NCBI GenBank assembly: GCA_009982845.1 | Contig: JAADKB010000007.1 | Location: 558,001 to 622,000, forward strand | Length of the DNA stretch: 64,000 nucleotides | Source of the DNA: Delphinella strobiligena | Lineage: Eukaryota; Ascomycota; Dothideomycetes; Dothideales; Dothioraceae | Reading direction: 5' to 3' | Part shown: positions 44,982 to 56,935 of the stretch, piece after piece | How the letters are laid out: the number at the start of each line of letters is the position of its first letter | Position numbering within the stretch: the first letter of the stretch is position 1 | Notes under the pieces: model-generated | Database searches by the model: none | Told to the model about the DNA's origin: nothing | What the model saw: the letters and a program-made list of their open reading frames with translations, nothing else | Made by a program: the position numbers and the translations under genes

Positions 44982-45243
44982 GGCCGCATGAGATTTTTGA
45001 TATCAAGTAGTGGTTGATATTTTGGGTAATCAAACAAGCCATGATTGGGGGAGGCGTTAAGTAGTGGAGATTTAGGTGGGGTGTAAACCATCTCAGGCCC
45101 GTTTGGTCGCCAAGGTCGGGTCGGTCTGCGTGAAGAATTACCTAAGCTCCGATAGCCGGCCTGTGGGCGTCTGTTGCTGACATATTGGTCCATGGTATAT
45201 TCTACTCTCTCGCCTACGTAGTTCACTAGTCACTGGATATAGC
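44982..45243. promoter_or_regulatory. Shared promoter, oxidoreductase / ISA2
   Basis: 262 bp between divergent starts. A minus-strand frame runs across it but has no family match and is read as chance. No specific binding site is claimed. Confidence 0.45.
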
Positions 45244-45913
45244 ATGGCAACGATAATGAGAGGTCCTCGACTAATATGCAATTGTCGCAACGTAATAAGC
45301 ATGATGGGCGCCACACGACAAATGTCGTCGCAAGCAGCAAAGACTCTGCGTCTCACGCCACAATACACAGGCTCGAGGGTGCACTCTCTCCGACTTGTGC
45401 ATCAGCAAAGGAGTGGCCTTCCGCAAACACGATCATTCACATTGTCAACTTCTCGCCCGACAAAGGCAATCTTCAACGCGCGCAAGGACGAAAAGGGAGA
45501 GGACATGATCATCGAGATCATGCCACGAGCGGCAAATGTATGCTCTTGATGAGCCCCCCTACTGCCGCCCAATTATACTAATCATTCTGCAGCGACTAAA
45601 TGCGATTGCCAAATCAGACAACAATCCCAACACTGCCTTGCGGGTCTCGGTAGAATCCGGTGGCTGCCATGGCTTCCAATACCTCATGTCCTTGACGGAC
45701 ACTGAGCAAATAGACCAAGAGGAGGATACCATATTTGAGTCAGAGGATGGCAAGGGCGCCAAGGTGGTCATGGACGAGCCTAGTCTCGAGCTTCTCAAAG
45801 GTAGCAAGATTGACTACACCATGGAGTTGATCGGTAGTCAGTTCAAGGTCACTGGTATTCCTGGCGCCACCAGCAGTTGCGGTTGCGGATCCAGCTTCGA
45901 TGTTCAAGCATGA
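45244..45913 (+). CDS. ISA2: Mitochondrial iron-sulfur assembly protein Isa2, 204 aa
   Basis: A-type Fe-S scaffold/carrier that, with Isa1, is needed for maturation of [4Fe-4S] proteins in mitochondria. Exons 45244-45537 and 45593-45913, intron 45538-45592. The N-terminal 75 residues are basic and Ser-rich (MATIMRGPRLICNCRN..), fitting a mitochondrial presequence. The HesB/IscA core has the three conserved Cys: one in 'ESGGCHGFQYLMSL' and two in 'GATSSCGCGSSFDV'. The acidic 'TDTEQIDQEEDTIFE' between them is typical of Isa2 rather than Isa1. Length and motifs are complete. Confidence 0.9.
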
Positions 45914-46560
45914 CGAAGCTGAGCGAAACTCTCCATACAGCACTTCAACATCCAGCAGAGACTGGATGATACATGGTCAGGATATTACACGAGGCACTTG
46001 GATTGCCACAGCATCTCCGGCGTTAGCGTTGCATACAAGGGAAGGATGGGCGTACATGGCGTTCACGAGGATGAATCACAGTCAAGACTGAAGCTCAGAA
46101 AGCGACGACTACTCGAGCTTATATCAAACAGCTTGACAATGGCGTATCAGAGAACATGCGGCAAGCCATGACAGAAGTGAAGCCTTTTTCAGAATTATTA
46201 TGGCGGTGGTGCAGTAGCTTTGCTCAAACGGCGTACTCAATAGATACCCTAGTTTCCACTCTTCTTCCACCTCAGTCTGTCAAGCTTTGGAGCTTGATTC
46301 TCCTCCACAATATATTTCAATAAATCTCGGTTGAATCGATCAACAAGTCTCGAACCATGCTATGTAAGGAAGAAGAGTGACGCCATTTCCCGTTTTATTG
46401 CTTAGCGGTCAAGGTGAGCTTGGGCCTCAAAGCGTCACCCAATGCTGCACCCAGCTGAAACCCCCGCCGCCAAGTCGAGGTCAACAGAAAGTGCGGTACG
46501 GTACGGCCAACAGCTGTCTTCCTTCAGTAATCTCCTTGATTATTCTATACCACAGCAATC
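45914..46560. other. ISA2 3' flank and phosphoglucomutase promoter
   Basis: About 650 bp without a gene. Upstream of the phosphoglucomutase start there is a CCCCCGCCGCCAAG stretch (46460) and a CTTCC-rich leader, but no site is assigned. Confidence 0.45.
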
Positions 46561-48376
46561 ATGAGTGTCAAGACTGTTTCTCTGAAGTCATTCCAAGACC
46601 AGAAGCCCGGAACGTATGTACTCTCGTCTGAGACTTTGTATAGCCAGGACATAAACGTTCGGCGGGGCAAACATGTGGAGCTAGCCAGCTGATTGTGTCC
46701 CTGTACAGCTCTGGTCTTCGTAAGAAGGTCAAGGTGTTCCAACAGGAGCATTACTCTGAGGCCTTCATCACCTCTATCCTCCTCTCCATCCCCGAGGGTG
46801 TCAAGGACTCATTCCTTGTTATTGGTGGTGATGGTCGTTACTGGAATCCCGAGGTTACGCAGCTGATTGCAAAGATTGGTGCTGCATACGGCGTCAAGAA
46901 GCTCGTCATTGGCCAAAATGGCATTCTCTCGACCCCAGCTGCCTCGCACATTATCCGCATCAAGAAGGCTACTGGTGGTATCCTCTTGACTGCTTCCCAC
47001 AACCCCGGTGGTGTCTAGATCCTATTCTTGTTTCTCCTCACAGGACCACTACTTACCATCTCGCAGGACCCACCGAGGACTTCGGTATCAAGTACAACCT
47101 TACCAATGGCGCACCCGCGCCCGAGAGCGTCACCAACAAGATCTTCGAGACTTCCAAGACCCTCACCGAGTACAAGATTGCCGACATTCCTGACATCGAC
47201 CTGGCCACCATTGGCACCAAGTCCTACGGCCCTCTCGAGGTCGAGATCATCCACTCGACTACCGACTACGTCAAGATGCTCAAGGACATCTTTGACTTTG
47301 ACCTGATCAAGTCTTTCCTCAAGCAGCACCCCGACTTCAAGGTCCTCTTCGATGGTCTCAGTGGTGTTACTGGCTCATACGGTGTCGACATCTTCGAGAA
47401 GGAGCTGGGCATCAAGAACTCTACCCAGAACTGTATCCCAAAGCCTGACTTCGGCGGCCACCACCCCGACCCCAACCTCGTCTATGCACACAGTCTTGTC
47501 GAGGTTGTTGACAGGGAAGGAATCCACTTCGGTGCCGCCTCCGACGGTGATGGTGACCGCAACATGATCTACGGCGCCAACTCTTTCGTCTCTCCCGGTG
47601 ACTCGCTCGCCATCATCGCTCACTACGCAGACCTCATTCCATACTTCAAGAAGCAGGGTGTCTACGGGCTTGCCCGCTCCATGCCAACCTCTGGTGCTGT
47701 CGACCTCGTCGCTAAGAAGAAGGGTCTCCAGTCATACGAGGTTCCCACCGGCTGGAAGTTCTTCTGCGGTCTCTTCGACTCTGATAAGATGAACATTTGC
47801 GGCGAGGAGTCCTTCGGAACTGGCTCCAACCACATTCGCGAGAAGGACGGTCTCTGGGCTGTCGTCGCATGGCTGAACATTCTCGCCGGCGTTGGCCAGA
47901 AGACTGGCACCACGCCCAGCATCAAGAGCATTCAAAAGGAGTTCTGGACCATCTATGGCCGCACTTTCTTCACCCGTTACGACTACGAGGGCTGCGAGTC
48001 CGAGGGTGCCAACAAGATGACCAAGCACATGCAGGAACTCATCACCACCAAGCGCGACTCCTTTGTCGGCAGCACCATTGAAGGCCGCAAGGTCGTCGAG
48101 GCTGACGACTTCAGCTATACCGATCTCGATGGCAGCGTCTCCAAGAACCAGGGTATCTACGTCAAGTTTGACGATGGCAGCAGAATCGTTGTCCGTCTCT
48201 CTGGCACTGGCTCCTCTGGCGCCACCATTCGTCTCTACGTCGAGAAGCACGAGTCCGACGAGAGCAAGTACGATCTTGATGCTCAAGAGTACCTCAAGGA
48301 GCCCGTCAAGCTTGCCACTGACCTCCTCAAGCTGCAGGAGTTCATTGGTCGCACCGAGCCTGACGTCAAGACCTAA
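46561..48376 (+). CDS. Phosphoglucomutase, 554 aa
   Basis: Interconverts glucose 1-phosphate and glucose 6-phosphate in the cytosol, linking glycolysis to glycogen, trehalose and cell-wall sugar nucleotides. Exons 46561-46613, 46709-47010 and 47067-48376 give 555 codons. It starts MSVKTVSLKSFQDQKPGTSG. The phosphoserine loop is 'GILLTASHNPGG', split from the next exon right after it. The metal loop is 'FGAASDGDGDRNMIYG', the sugar-binding loop 'NICGEESFGTGSNH' and the phosphate-binding loop 'RLSGTGSSGATIRLYVE'. All four active-site segments of the alpha-D-phosphohexomutase fold are present in order. Codon choice is strongly C-ending, as expected for a highly expressed gene. Confidence 0.96.
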
Positions 48377-48646
48377 ACCATCTTGTCGTTTTAATGTCAC
48401 TGAGAGGACGGGAGAGAAGTGTGCAGTGGAGTGCATTTCATATACATGATAACGTAAATACATCAAAATGAATCAACTCGATCTATCCACCATTCTCCTT
48501 ATCTCATGTTGAATGTAAGCTGATGATTAAAGCTCAAGTGTCCTTCAAGACTTTACACCTTCCACTGGATAAAAGACGCCTATTTGCGTGACATTGACAA
48601 GGAGAAGAGCAGTGTGAATGTTGAACACGTCCAGACCAAGACAACA

Positions 48647-48826
48647 GGCTTCATAGTCTCGCGATGAAGCAAGAACAGCAATGCCCACCTCTTTCACCCA
48701 CACCCTGAACCCATATCAAGCCCATCTATCTCATACCGAAAGAAAGAACAAGAACAAAATCAAGCACGAAAGACCTCTGGGCTTCACAGTCTCGCCTCCC
48801 AGCAAGAACAGCAATGCCCACCTCTT
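48647..48826 (+). repeat. Direct repeat of about 48 bp, 132 bp apart
   Basis: GGCTTCATAGTCTCGC at 48647 and GGCTTCACAGTCTCGC at 48779 start two copies that continue to AGCAAGAACAGCAATGCCCA and CCTCTT. The second half is identical in both copies. Confidence 0.75.
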
Positions 48827-49375
48827 GCCAAGCCACCCAATCTCACAGAGAAGAGCCTGCTGATTCGCCTATGTTTTTTCTGTGTATCATTTTTTTTCTC
48901 CTGGACTTGTCTGTGACCATGATGTTTTTTCTGTCCAGTGCTTTTAAACGTCAGGCTTTGACCATTTGCCTTTTTTCTGTTGGTCTTGTGGATTGTGCCT
49001 TGCTGTTTGGCTGTTGTTGCTCTTTGACAATGTGCTTGTACCTTTTCTCCACTCTGCCGAGGGCCAGAGGGGTATTGGGGTTTGTCGCTTTGGCTTATCT
49101 TTTTTTTTTTTTGCTTGCTGTGGATTGCTCTTTCTGTTTTTGATGTGTGTCTGCTGTTTGACTCTGCTTCTTTGCCTGCGGTTTGGCTCTGGTGTTTGTT
49201 TTTTCTGGCGTTTTTTGTTTTTGCTGTGAAGATGAGGGGATGAAAGGAGCTACGGAAACTATGAAAGTGTTAAGACTAAAGCTAGACTAACTAACCTGGT
49301 TTCCACTTCCTCCTCTTGAAAATCTCCAGTCTAAAAAAGAACCCCAGTCTACGGACTTACTGGCGGGGCGAGCCA

Positions 49376-49720
49376 GGCCGGAGCTTTTGCCCGTCGAGTC
49401 AGGGCGCTGGTCTTCCGGGACGAAGGGTGCGCCCGGCCAGGAAAGAGCGCTTCGAAATGCGTGTTCCACCGATCGAGACACGGTGCCCGTCGAGCCAGGG
49501 AAAAGCCCGTCGAGCCAGGACGCTGGACTTACAGACGAAGGTTGCGTCAGGCCAGAAAGGTTCGCTGCGAAATGCGTGTTCCACCGATCGAGACACGGTG
49601 CCCGGCAGAGCCTGGGAAAGATGGACTTACAGGCGAGGTTGTCGCAGGCCAAGGTTGTGGTCAGCTCATGGTGGCCTGGTACAAGTGAATTGGAGACGTC
49701 CATCTCAAGTGATGAACTCA
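49376..49720 (+). repeat. Tandem repeat with a 115-bp period, about 2.5 copies
   Basis: The block GAAATGCGTGTTCCACCGAT (49454) recurs identically at 49569 and continues with CGAGACACGGTGCCCG. Weaker upstream and downstream copies share GCTGG(A/T)CTTAC/CTTCC, GACGAAGGTTGCG and CAGGCCA. Each unit carries CTTAC on the plus strand, which is a GTAAG splice-donor core on the minus strand. Confidence 0.75.
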
Positions 49721-51291
49721 CAAACGAAAAAGCGAAGGTCGTGAAAGGATGTTTCTCAATCATGAGACAAAGGGGCAGAATGACATCAGAAAATAGTAGA
49801 TGTTGGGAAGATGCACAAAGGTAAATGATGTGATAAAGTGGATGGTGCAGTGGTATGTACAATAGATAAGGTAGATGATGTGTCAAGGTAGATGTGAAAA
49901 AAATGGAGGTCAAGTGTAAACAAATTGCGCGTGAAACATTTCTTGAAGAAGATTTATACAAGATATCTTTGGAAAAGCATGCGCGAGGGTAGAAAAAGAA
50001 AGATAGGAAATCAAGAGGACTTACTGATAGTTTGGTGTAAAAGTAAAGGAAGGATGTTGTGGTTGTTGACGAAGAAAAGGGTTGATATTAGTTGATGCCA
50101 AGTGAAGTGCGAGGTGCAGGTGAAACGCGCATGTCAAGGTGGAAAACTTGTTTTGATGCAAAATCTGCAAAGCCGGCGAGGTGATGTTGCAAGAGACGTG
50201 TTGAACGTGACGAGCAGCATGATCGAGTGCGCATCAGCGCACTGTTGGTGTGTCTAGGTACAGTTAGCTAAGGGGAACGCGAGGAGGTTACATATGCAGA
50301 CAGAATAGAAGCAACTTGATAAGAGAGCGGAGCGGGAGGTGAGGCCGAAATGCTCGGAGCTCTTTGATACAAAGTGGTTAATGTGCAGAGGTGTGTGTGC
50401 AAGGTGTGAGGAGAATGTGGTGTGAAGAGAGACAGGAAGTTAGTTGTCGTGAGAATCGAACAAAAAGGGGCTCAACGACAACGCGACATACCTATACCAA
50501 AAGTGGGTGCTGATCAAGCGCACTGTAGTAAGAAGTGTTTCTTGTCTTTTTAATGGTGGTAAGGGAGCAACAGAGCATTGCACATGGTGGTAATTGAAGA
50601 ATTTGTTGTTGCAAGTTGTTGTGGTGGATAGAAGAGAAGGAGATATTGAGCGGAAGACAACCCTTTATGAAGGGGGGCGCGGCGACCTTCACTTGCGCGC
50701 AAAACGTTTTCATGAGCTGAGAGACTCACTAGACCGTGTTACAATTCACCAGCATTCACACATATAAGAGCAAACACATTGGTTGATAGCTTGATTTCCC
50801 GCGTCCTCATTAGTCGAAAATTTAGTCATAACTCCTAACAGCCGCTTTTCATGGAAACAGTTGGCACAAATGACAAGAGAGAGAATACATTGCGCGCATG
50901 AAATATGATAGAACTTTTGCTGTGGACAATAACTTATCATGCCTTATTCAAAGTGCCCGTTGGCATACTCACTTGTGACGATCGAACAGCTATCCAAGTC
51001 ACACAGTTCAGCCTCGCTATCGGTGCTCTGTCCCCATGAATATGCCCAGTTTCCAATCCTTCAAGCGAGATGGGCCGTGGCAGAAGCGCCAGAGCCCTCC
51101 CACGCCAAGCAACAAGTCAGCTGGATCGAGCTGAGCAATGATGCTGCATTGGTTCATCAACCCGGCTCAGCGTGGACGGATTCGGAAGGGCGGGCTCGAG
51201 GAGTCACCCGTGATAGCACTGGAAGAGCTTGAGAAATAGTGACTAATCCTCGACCGGAGAAATGGCACTGTACCAAGCAAGTCCGAAGCGA

Positions 51292-51981
51292 TCATTTCTG
51301 GAAGAAGACCTTGCGGTAATATCTTGCCTCTTCAATGCTCTCAAGGATGTCGGACTTGGCTTCGTGTTTGCCCGTCTTTCTTGGAACAGCCTTGATGATA
51401 TCATCAGGAGCCCAACGCCTTGCGGCCTCCTTAATGGCGCTCACATCCAGAATGCGGTGGTGCAGGTGTCGCATGACCTTTCGATAAGGCTCCTGAACCA
51501 AGAAAGCCTTGTCTGCATGGACAGTATTTCCGGCGAGAAGAGCCTTCTTCTGCTCGGGACAGTACTTCTGAATGTATTCCAACAGCTCGGTGGCGACAGT
51601 CTCGGCATCCTTGGTCTGGTTGGGATCCAGACATGTGGCGGAAAGACCGCTTTTGGCATGATGTTTCTGACACCACTCTCCCATGGCATCAATCTGGTGC
51701 TGGGAATGAGAAATGAAGGCTTCATATCCTTGGTCATCCAGCATATTCAGATCAGCGTCAGTGATGAAACACGCAAGTGACATAACAGTATCCTTTGAGA
51801 GATCGAGACCGGTCATCTCACAGTCTATCCAGACCAGGTTCTCTTTGGAGCGAGATTCGGGCATTGTGGCTGCGGGTCGTAATTGCGACCAAGTTATACG
51901 GTATGGAATAGGCGATTTCCTCACGAAAGGATGCAGAACAGAGCGAGTAACAGAGAGGCGACAGTAGATGGCGTTAATCAT
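51292..51981 (-). CDS. REX2: Oligoribonuclease (REXO2/Rex2 type), probably mitochondrial, 229 aa
   Basis: 3'-5' exonuclease of the DEDDh class that degrades di- to pentanucleotides, mainly in mitochondria. Single exon. The first 39 residues (MINAIYCRLSVTRSVLHPFV..) are basic, with no acidic residue, and suit a presequence; a second Met (MPESRSKENLVWIDCEMTGL) could start a cytosolic form. Catalytic residues are visible in 'VWIDCEMTGLD' (Asp, Glu), 'LLAGNTVHADKAFL' (Asp) and 'TGKHEAKSDILESIEE' (His, Asp). 'HHRILDVSAIKEAARRWAP' is typical of the family. The gene is complete. Confidence 0.93.
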   Translation of the reverse strand: MINAIYCRLSVTRSVLHPFVRKSPIPYRITWSQLRPAATMPESRSKENLVWIDCEMTGLDLSKDTVMSLACFITDADLNMLDDQGYEAFISHSQHQIDAMGEWCQKHHAKSGLSATCLDPNQTKDAETVATELLEYIQKYCPEQKKALLAGNTVHADKAFLVQEPYRKVMRHLHHRILDVSAIKEAARRWAPDDIIKAVPRKTGKHEAKSDILESIEEARYYRKVFFQK

Positions 51982-52462
51982 ACAATCAAAATCCGTCTTA
52001 TATTAGATAGTAATAGCAAGTCAATTGAATACAAAAGCTCAATATATACAAGATGACCTCGAGAAGAAATTGTAAGTGAGGTGGGAATGAAGTCGGTAAG
52101 GTAAGGTAGGTATGTAATGCAAGTGCATAACTATGCATTAGATTTAGGCCTATGTGATAGGCTCCTGCGGAGCGGTCAGGTCCGGGGGTTCGTCAGCACG
52201 CGGAGCTTTTTTGTACCTCCTCCGAGCTGTAAGCCTGGTCTGTGCCACAGAAACTTTAGCCGAGTTTAGCGCGATCAATTAACGCGTCGCGACGCGAAGT
52301 TTGGATTTATGTACGCGCTCGCATGTCCAACCTCTTGGTCCCCTCATTCATACATACATATGACAGAGGCATAATAACCGGTTACTTGACAACATATACC
52401 ACATCATACCACGTAGCTTGACTGGCCGAAGTCCGATACCGTAATCCCGACTTCAACTGGCC
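51982..52462. promoter_or_regulatory. Divergent upstream region, oligoribonuclease / POL1
   Basis: 481 bp between divergent starts. Near 52285 the sequence AACGCGTCGCGACGCG contains ACGCGT, the core of the MBF (Mlu I cell-cycle box) site known to control S-phase genes such as POL1 in yeasts. That it works here is inference. Confidence 0.55.
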
Positions 52463-55400
52463 ATGCCTTCACGAGCGGAGCAATTGGCCGCGCTGAGGGC
52501 TGCTCGACAGTCTGGCAGGACCAACTTCTCGTCGTACGAAGTCAAAGAGGAGGCACAACTGTACGAGACGGTCGATGAAGACAGCTACAAGAAGATCGTT
52601 CGAAAACGACTAGACGAGGACGACTTTGTCGTCGACGATAACGGTGCAGGATACGCCGACGATGGACGTGAAGACTGGCAAGATGAGAAGAGAAATGATT
52701 ACGATTCTGAGAGTGAAGATGACCGACCTGCCAATAGCAAAGCTGGTAAGCCATATTCAGTACGAGCCGCAGGCACACCAACCTGCTAATCACATACAGC
52801 AAAACGGAAACGCGAGCAAGACGCCGAGAAGAAGACCAAGATCAACAATGGAATCAGCAAGTACTTCAACAATGCGCAATCGACTGTGGCGGCTCCGAAG
52901 CCCAAGCAAGCCAATTCTGCCGAAGATGCTGCCTTCATGGCCGATCTGCTCGGCGAAGTCAATTCCAACATTCCCAGTCGTCGCCCACATGGCCAGATGA
53001 AGCCCGTCAAGAGCGAGAATAGACGGAAAACGAGGGTTCTGTCTCCTCCTGTAGAGCAGCCTCGCAAACTCTCTCGCCGTGTACCTGAACCAGCCGAGCA
53101 GCTCACAGAGACTCCCCCGGCTCAAATTGACGACGATGAGCCTTTCTATGCACCAGGGGACGACGACGTCCAAATGAGTGACGCACTACCATCTTCACCC
53201 GTGGCAAAGGCTGTCCAAAGAAAGGAGCAACCTGTCAAGGCAGAAGAGGAGGAAGACGATGACATGTTGGAAGTCGCCGAGGCTACAGGACACGCCACCG
53301 TCAAAGGTGCGAGTGTAAACCTGAAAGGAAGCAGACCAGTGCCAAAGATCAAACAGCCCGTCTATCCAACGCCTGAAAGTTCTTCGCCGACACGCCCTGC
53401 CCCTGAAATGCTTGAAATGCCAGCCTGGGCCAATGTCACAGATAAGCTCAACCTTCTAAGCAGTCCTGCACCCTCTGAGTCGGTGGCTCCAGGAAAGCTG
53501 GCTGCCCAAGACGCTGTTGAAGAAGATGGCAGTCTTCGCATGTTCTGGACTGATTACACCGAGATCAACGGCAGTCTATGTCTGTTTGGAAAGGTCAAAG
53601 ACAAGAAATCAGGCCAATTTGTCAGTTGCTTCGTCAAGGTTGACAACATTCTGCGCAAGCTCTACTTTCTCCCCAGGGAATTCCGTCACAAGCAGGGCCG
53701 TGACACGAGCGAAGAAGTTGAGATGGGTGATGTCTACCAAGAGGTTGACGCTCTCATGACCAAGCTCCGCGTCGGCATGCACAAGATCAAGGCTTGCTCG
53801 AGAAAGTATGCTTTCGAACTGCCTGGTGTTCCAAAGGAAGCAGATTATCTCAAGCTCCTCTATCCCTACGACAAACCTGCTCTCCCTCAGGATCTCGAAG
53901 GTGAAACCTTCTCTCAAGCCTTCGGTGCCAATACCGCCCTCTTCGAGCAATTCGTCCTCTGGAAGAACATCATGGGTCCTTGCTGGCTTAGTATCGACGC
54001 AGGAGCCGCAAGCTTCAACGCCGTCACCAACGCTTCTTGGTGTAAGCTTGAACTAAGAGTTGACCAGCCGCAGCTCATCACCACACTTGGCGACTCCGAC
54101 AATCTGGAAGCCCCTCCCTTGACGCTGATGAGTATCGCCCTCCGTACCACGATGAATGTCAAGGAAAACAAGCAGGAGATTTTCGTTGCCAGCGCCCGCA
54201 TCTACGAGAATGTCTCCTTGACCGATACAACGCCAGCCGAGCAGCTCCCCAGTCGGACCTTCACCGTCATGCGTCCGAATGGTGAATATCCACTCGGCTT
54301 CAAACTGGATGCCGACAAGCACCGGGGCAGCATCAGGATGGAGAAGACCGAGAATGGTTTGCTCAGCATGTTCATGGCTTTGCTGGCCAAGGCCGATCCC
54401 GATGTGCTCATGGGTCATCGTCTGGACGATGTCGACTACAGTCTTCTCCTCAGCAGGATGCGCGAAAAGAAGACGCCTGGTTGGCATCGTATTGGTCGTC
54501 TCAAGCGTAATGACTGGCCCAAGAACATTGGAAAGGGTGGTGGCAGTTTCTTCCTCGAGCGACAGCTTGCAGCTGGAAGACTGCTTTGCGATCTGGCCAA
54601 CGATATGGGCAAGTCTCTCATGACAAAGTGTCAGTCGTGGAGCCTGGACGAAATGGTCGACTTGATCCTCGCTGGCGATAACAAGCGCCGTGAAATGGAC
54701 GCCGATGCTGCGCTTCGTATGGCAAGCACAAGAGCGGGCCTCATGAACTACGTCAAGCTTGTAGAAGCCGACACCTACTTCATCTCCGCTGTGGCAATCA
54801 AGGTCCAGATGCTTCCGCTGACGAAGATCCTCACCAATCTCGCTGGAAACTCGTGGGCTCGCACGCTTAGTGGTACAAGGGCGGAGCGGAACGAGTACAT
54901 TTTGCTGCATGAGTTCCACCGCAACAAGTACATCTGCCCCGACAAAATCTATGGCAAGGGCAAACAAAAGTCCGATGACGACAACCCAGACGGCGAGGAG
55001 GGAGCATCAAAGAAGAAGGACAAGTACAAGGGAGGTCTCGTTTTCGAGCCAGAAAAGGGACTCTATGACAAGTTTATCCTCGTCATGGACTTCAATTCTC
55101 TATACCCCAGTATCATCCAGGAGTACAACATCTGTTTCACGACAGTTGAGCGAGGAGGCATCGACCAAGATGATGATCAGTGTCCCGAGGTGCCTTCGGA
55201 TACTGCCAACAAAGGTATACTGCCTCGGCTCATTAGAACACTGGTCCAACGTCGTCGTGAGGTGAAGAAACTCATGAAGGACAAGTCAGCGACGTCGGAG
55301 CAGATTGCGACGTGGGACATCAAGCAGACAGCTCTGAAGCTCACGGCCAACTCCATGTACGGTTGTCTGGGATACACCAAGTCGCGCTTCTATGCCAGGC

Positions 55401-56935
55401 CTCTTGCCATGCTCACGACATCCAAGGGTCGTGAGATTCTACAATCAACTAAGGATCTGGCCGAAGGCGAGCACAGACTCAAGGTCATCTACGGCGATAC
55501 TGACTCGGTCATGGTCAACACCAACGTCGACAACATTGCCGATGCGATGAAGATCGGTAATGAATTCAAGAAGAGTGTCAACGAACGATACGAGCTGCTC
55601 GAGATTGATATCGACAACATCTTCCGACGCCTTCTCCTTCACGCAAAGAAGAAGTACGCAGCTATCAACATGATTGAGAAGAACGGCAAGTGGGTAGACC
55701 AGCTTGAGGTCAAGGGACTGGATATGAAGAGAAGAGAATACTGCGCATTGAGCAAGGAGACATCTACCGAGCTTTTGAACTTCCTCCTTTCCGGCGAGGA
55801 GCCCGAAACGGTTGTTTCGCAGATCCACGATTACCTACGCGAAGTCGCAGCCAAGATGAAGGCGGGTAGTATTCCTCTCCGAAAGTACACCATCTACACT
55901 CAACTCGGCAAAGACCCCAAGGACTACCCGAACGCCAACAGCATGCCATCTGTACAGGTGGCACTGAAGCTGATGGCCAAGGGCAAAGTTGTCAAGGCCA
56001 AGGATGTCATGTCGTACATCATCTGCGGTGAGGCTTCCGGGTCAGCCGAGAAGGCGGCGGGCAATGCTCATCCCGTGGACGAGGTGCTCAGAGCAGAGAA
56101 CGAACTGAAGCCGGACATGGACTACTATTTGCACAAGCAGATTCTGCCTCCGGTCGAGCGTCTGTGTGCTCCTATTGACGGCACAAACGTCACGCTTCTC
56201 GCAGAGTGTCTAGGTCTTGACACGAGCAAGTACCGTGTAAGCACGGCCAGCGGCGCATCCAACAACAACACAGAGACTGAGATCTACCCCTTGGAATCCC
56301 AGATCCCTGATCACCTTCGTTTCAAGGATTGTGATCCATTGGGACTTCTGTGTCTGGGCTGCAAACAGCGCTTCCAATATGGAGGGCTTGCATCTAGCCC
56401 CGACAGGCAAAATGAAGAGGCAGCACCCACAGGTGTGTTGACGCACGACGGCATTGCCTGTCCACGGGAAGAATGCAGACGTGTGATGGCCAACCTCTCT
56501 TTGGTGGCACAAGTAGAGTCCCAGATCAGAGCACACACGGCACAATATTACAGCGGATGGTTGATCTGTGACGAAGCCATGTGCAGCAATCGCACGCGAC
56601 AGATGAGTGTGTACGGGCATCGCTGCTTGGGACCGCGTGGTCTGGCGCATGGATGTTCAGGAAAGATGACATTCGAGTACTCGGAGAAGGCACTTTACAA
56701 CCAGTTGCTCTTCATGCAGAGGTTGTTCGATACGGAGAAGGCGATCGAAGGATTGAGCAAGAAGAGCGGAACGGCTAGTGGAGAGCAGAAGGAGAAGGAA
56801 AAGGTGCTGCTCGAAATGAATAGGAGCAAATGGGAGACGTGTAGGAGCGTGGTTGATGGGTACTTGGACAAGAGTGGTTGGGGATGGGTCAGCATGGATT
56901 CACTATTTGGATTTGCTTTGAAGACGGTTGTCTAA
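52463..56935 (+). CDS. POL1: DNA polymerase alpha catalytic subunit, 1,472 aa
   Basis: Family B polymerase that extends RNA primers at origins and on the lagging strand, in complex with primase. Exons 52463-52745 and 52800-56935. It starts MPSRAEQLAALRAARQSGRT, matching the Pol alpha N-terminal domain (DUF3446-type, acidic). Polymerase motif A is 'DFNSLYPSIIQEYN' (Asp858), motif B 'KLTANSMYGCLGYTKSRF' (Asn945) and motif C 'YGDTDSVMV' (residues 992-997). Exonuclease residues are lost, as usual in Pol alpha. The C-terminal zinc module has 'CLGCKQRF', 'CPREECRRVM', 'CDEAMCSNRTRQMSVYG' and 'CLGPRGLAHGCSGKM'. A PIP-like 'GISKYFNN' sits near residue 107. Length is normal for the family. Confidence 0.97.

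Larger units (their letters stand above)
48377..51291. other. 2.9-kb gene-free region between converging genes
   Basis: The stretch between the ends of phosphoglucomutase and oligoribonuclease. It is strongly strand-asymmetric: T-rich on the plus strand at 48880-49230, purine-rich at 49700-50480. It contains the repeats listed separately. Long frames here (for example minus 49287-49961) cross 115-bp repeats whose length is not a multiple of 3, so they are not credible proteins. It may produce a non-coding transcript. Confidence 0.5.

Noticed and set aside
49287..49961. A 224-codon minus-strand open frame
   Set aside because: It crosses repeat units of 115 bp (not a multiple of 3) and has no domain or consistent composition. 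Read as chance in non-coding repeat DNA.
54053..54967. A 304-codon frame antisense to POL1
   Set aside because: Shadow of the conserved POL1 exon in the opposite strand; no recognisable domain of its own.
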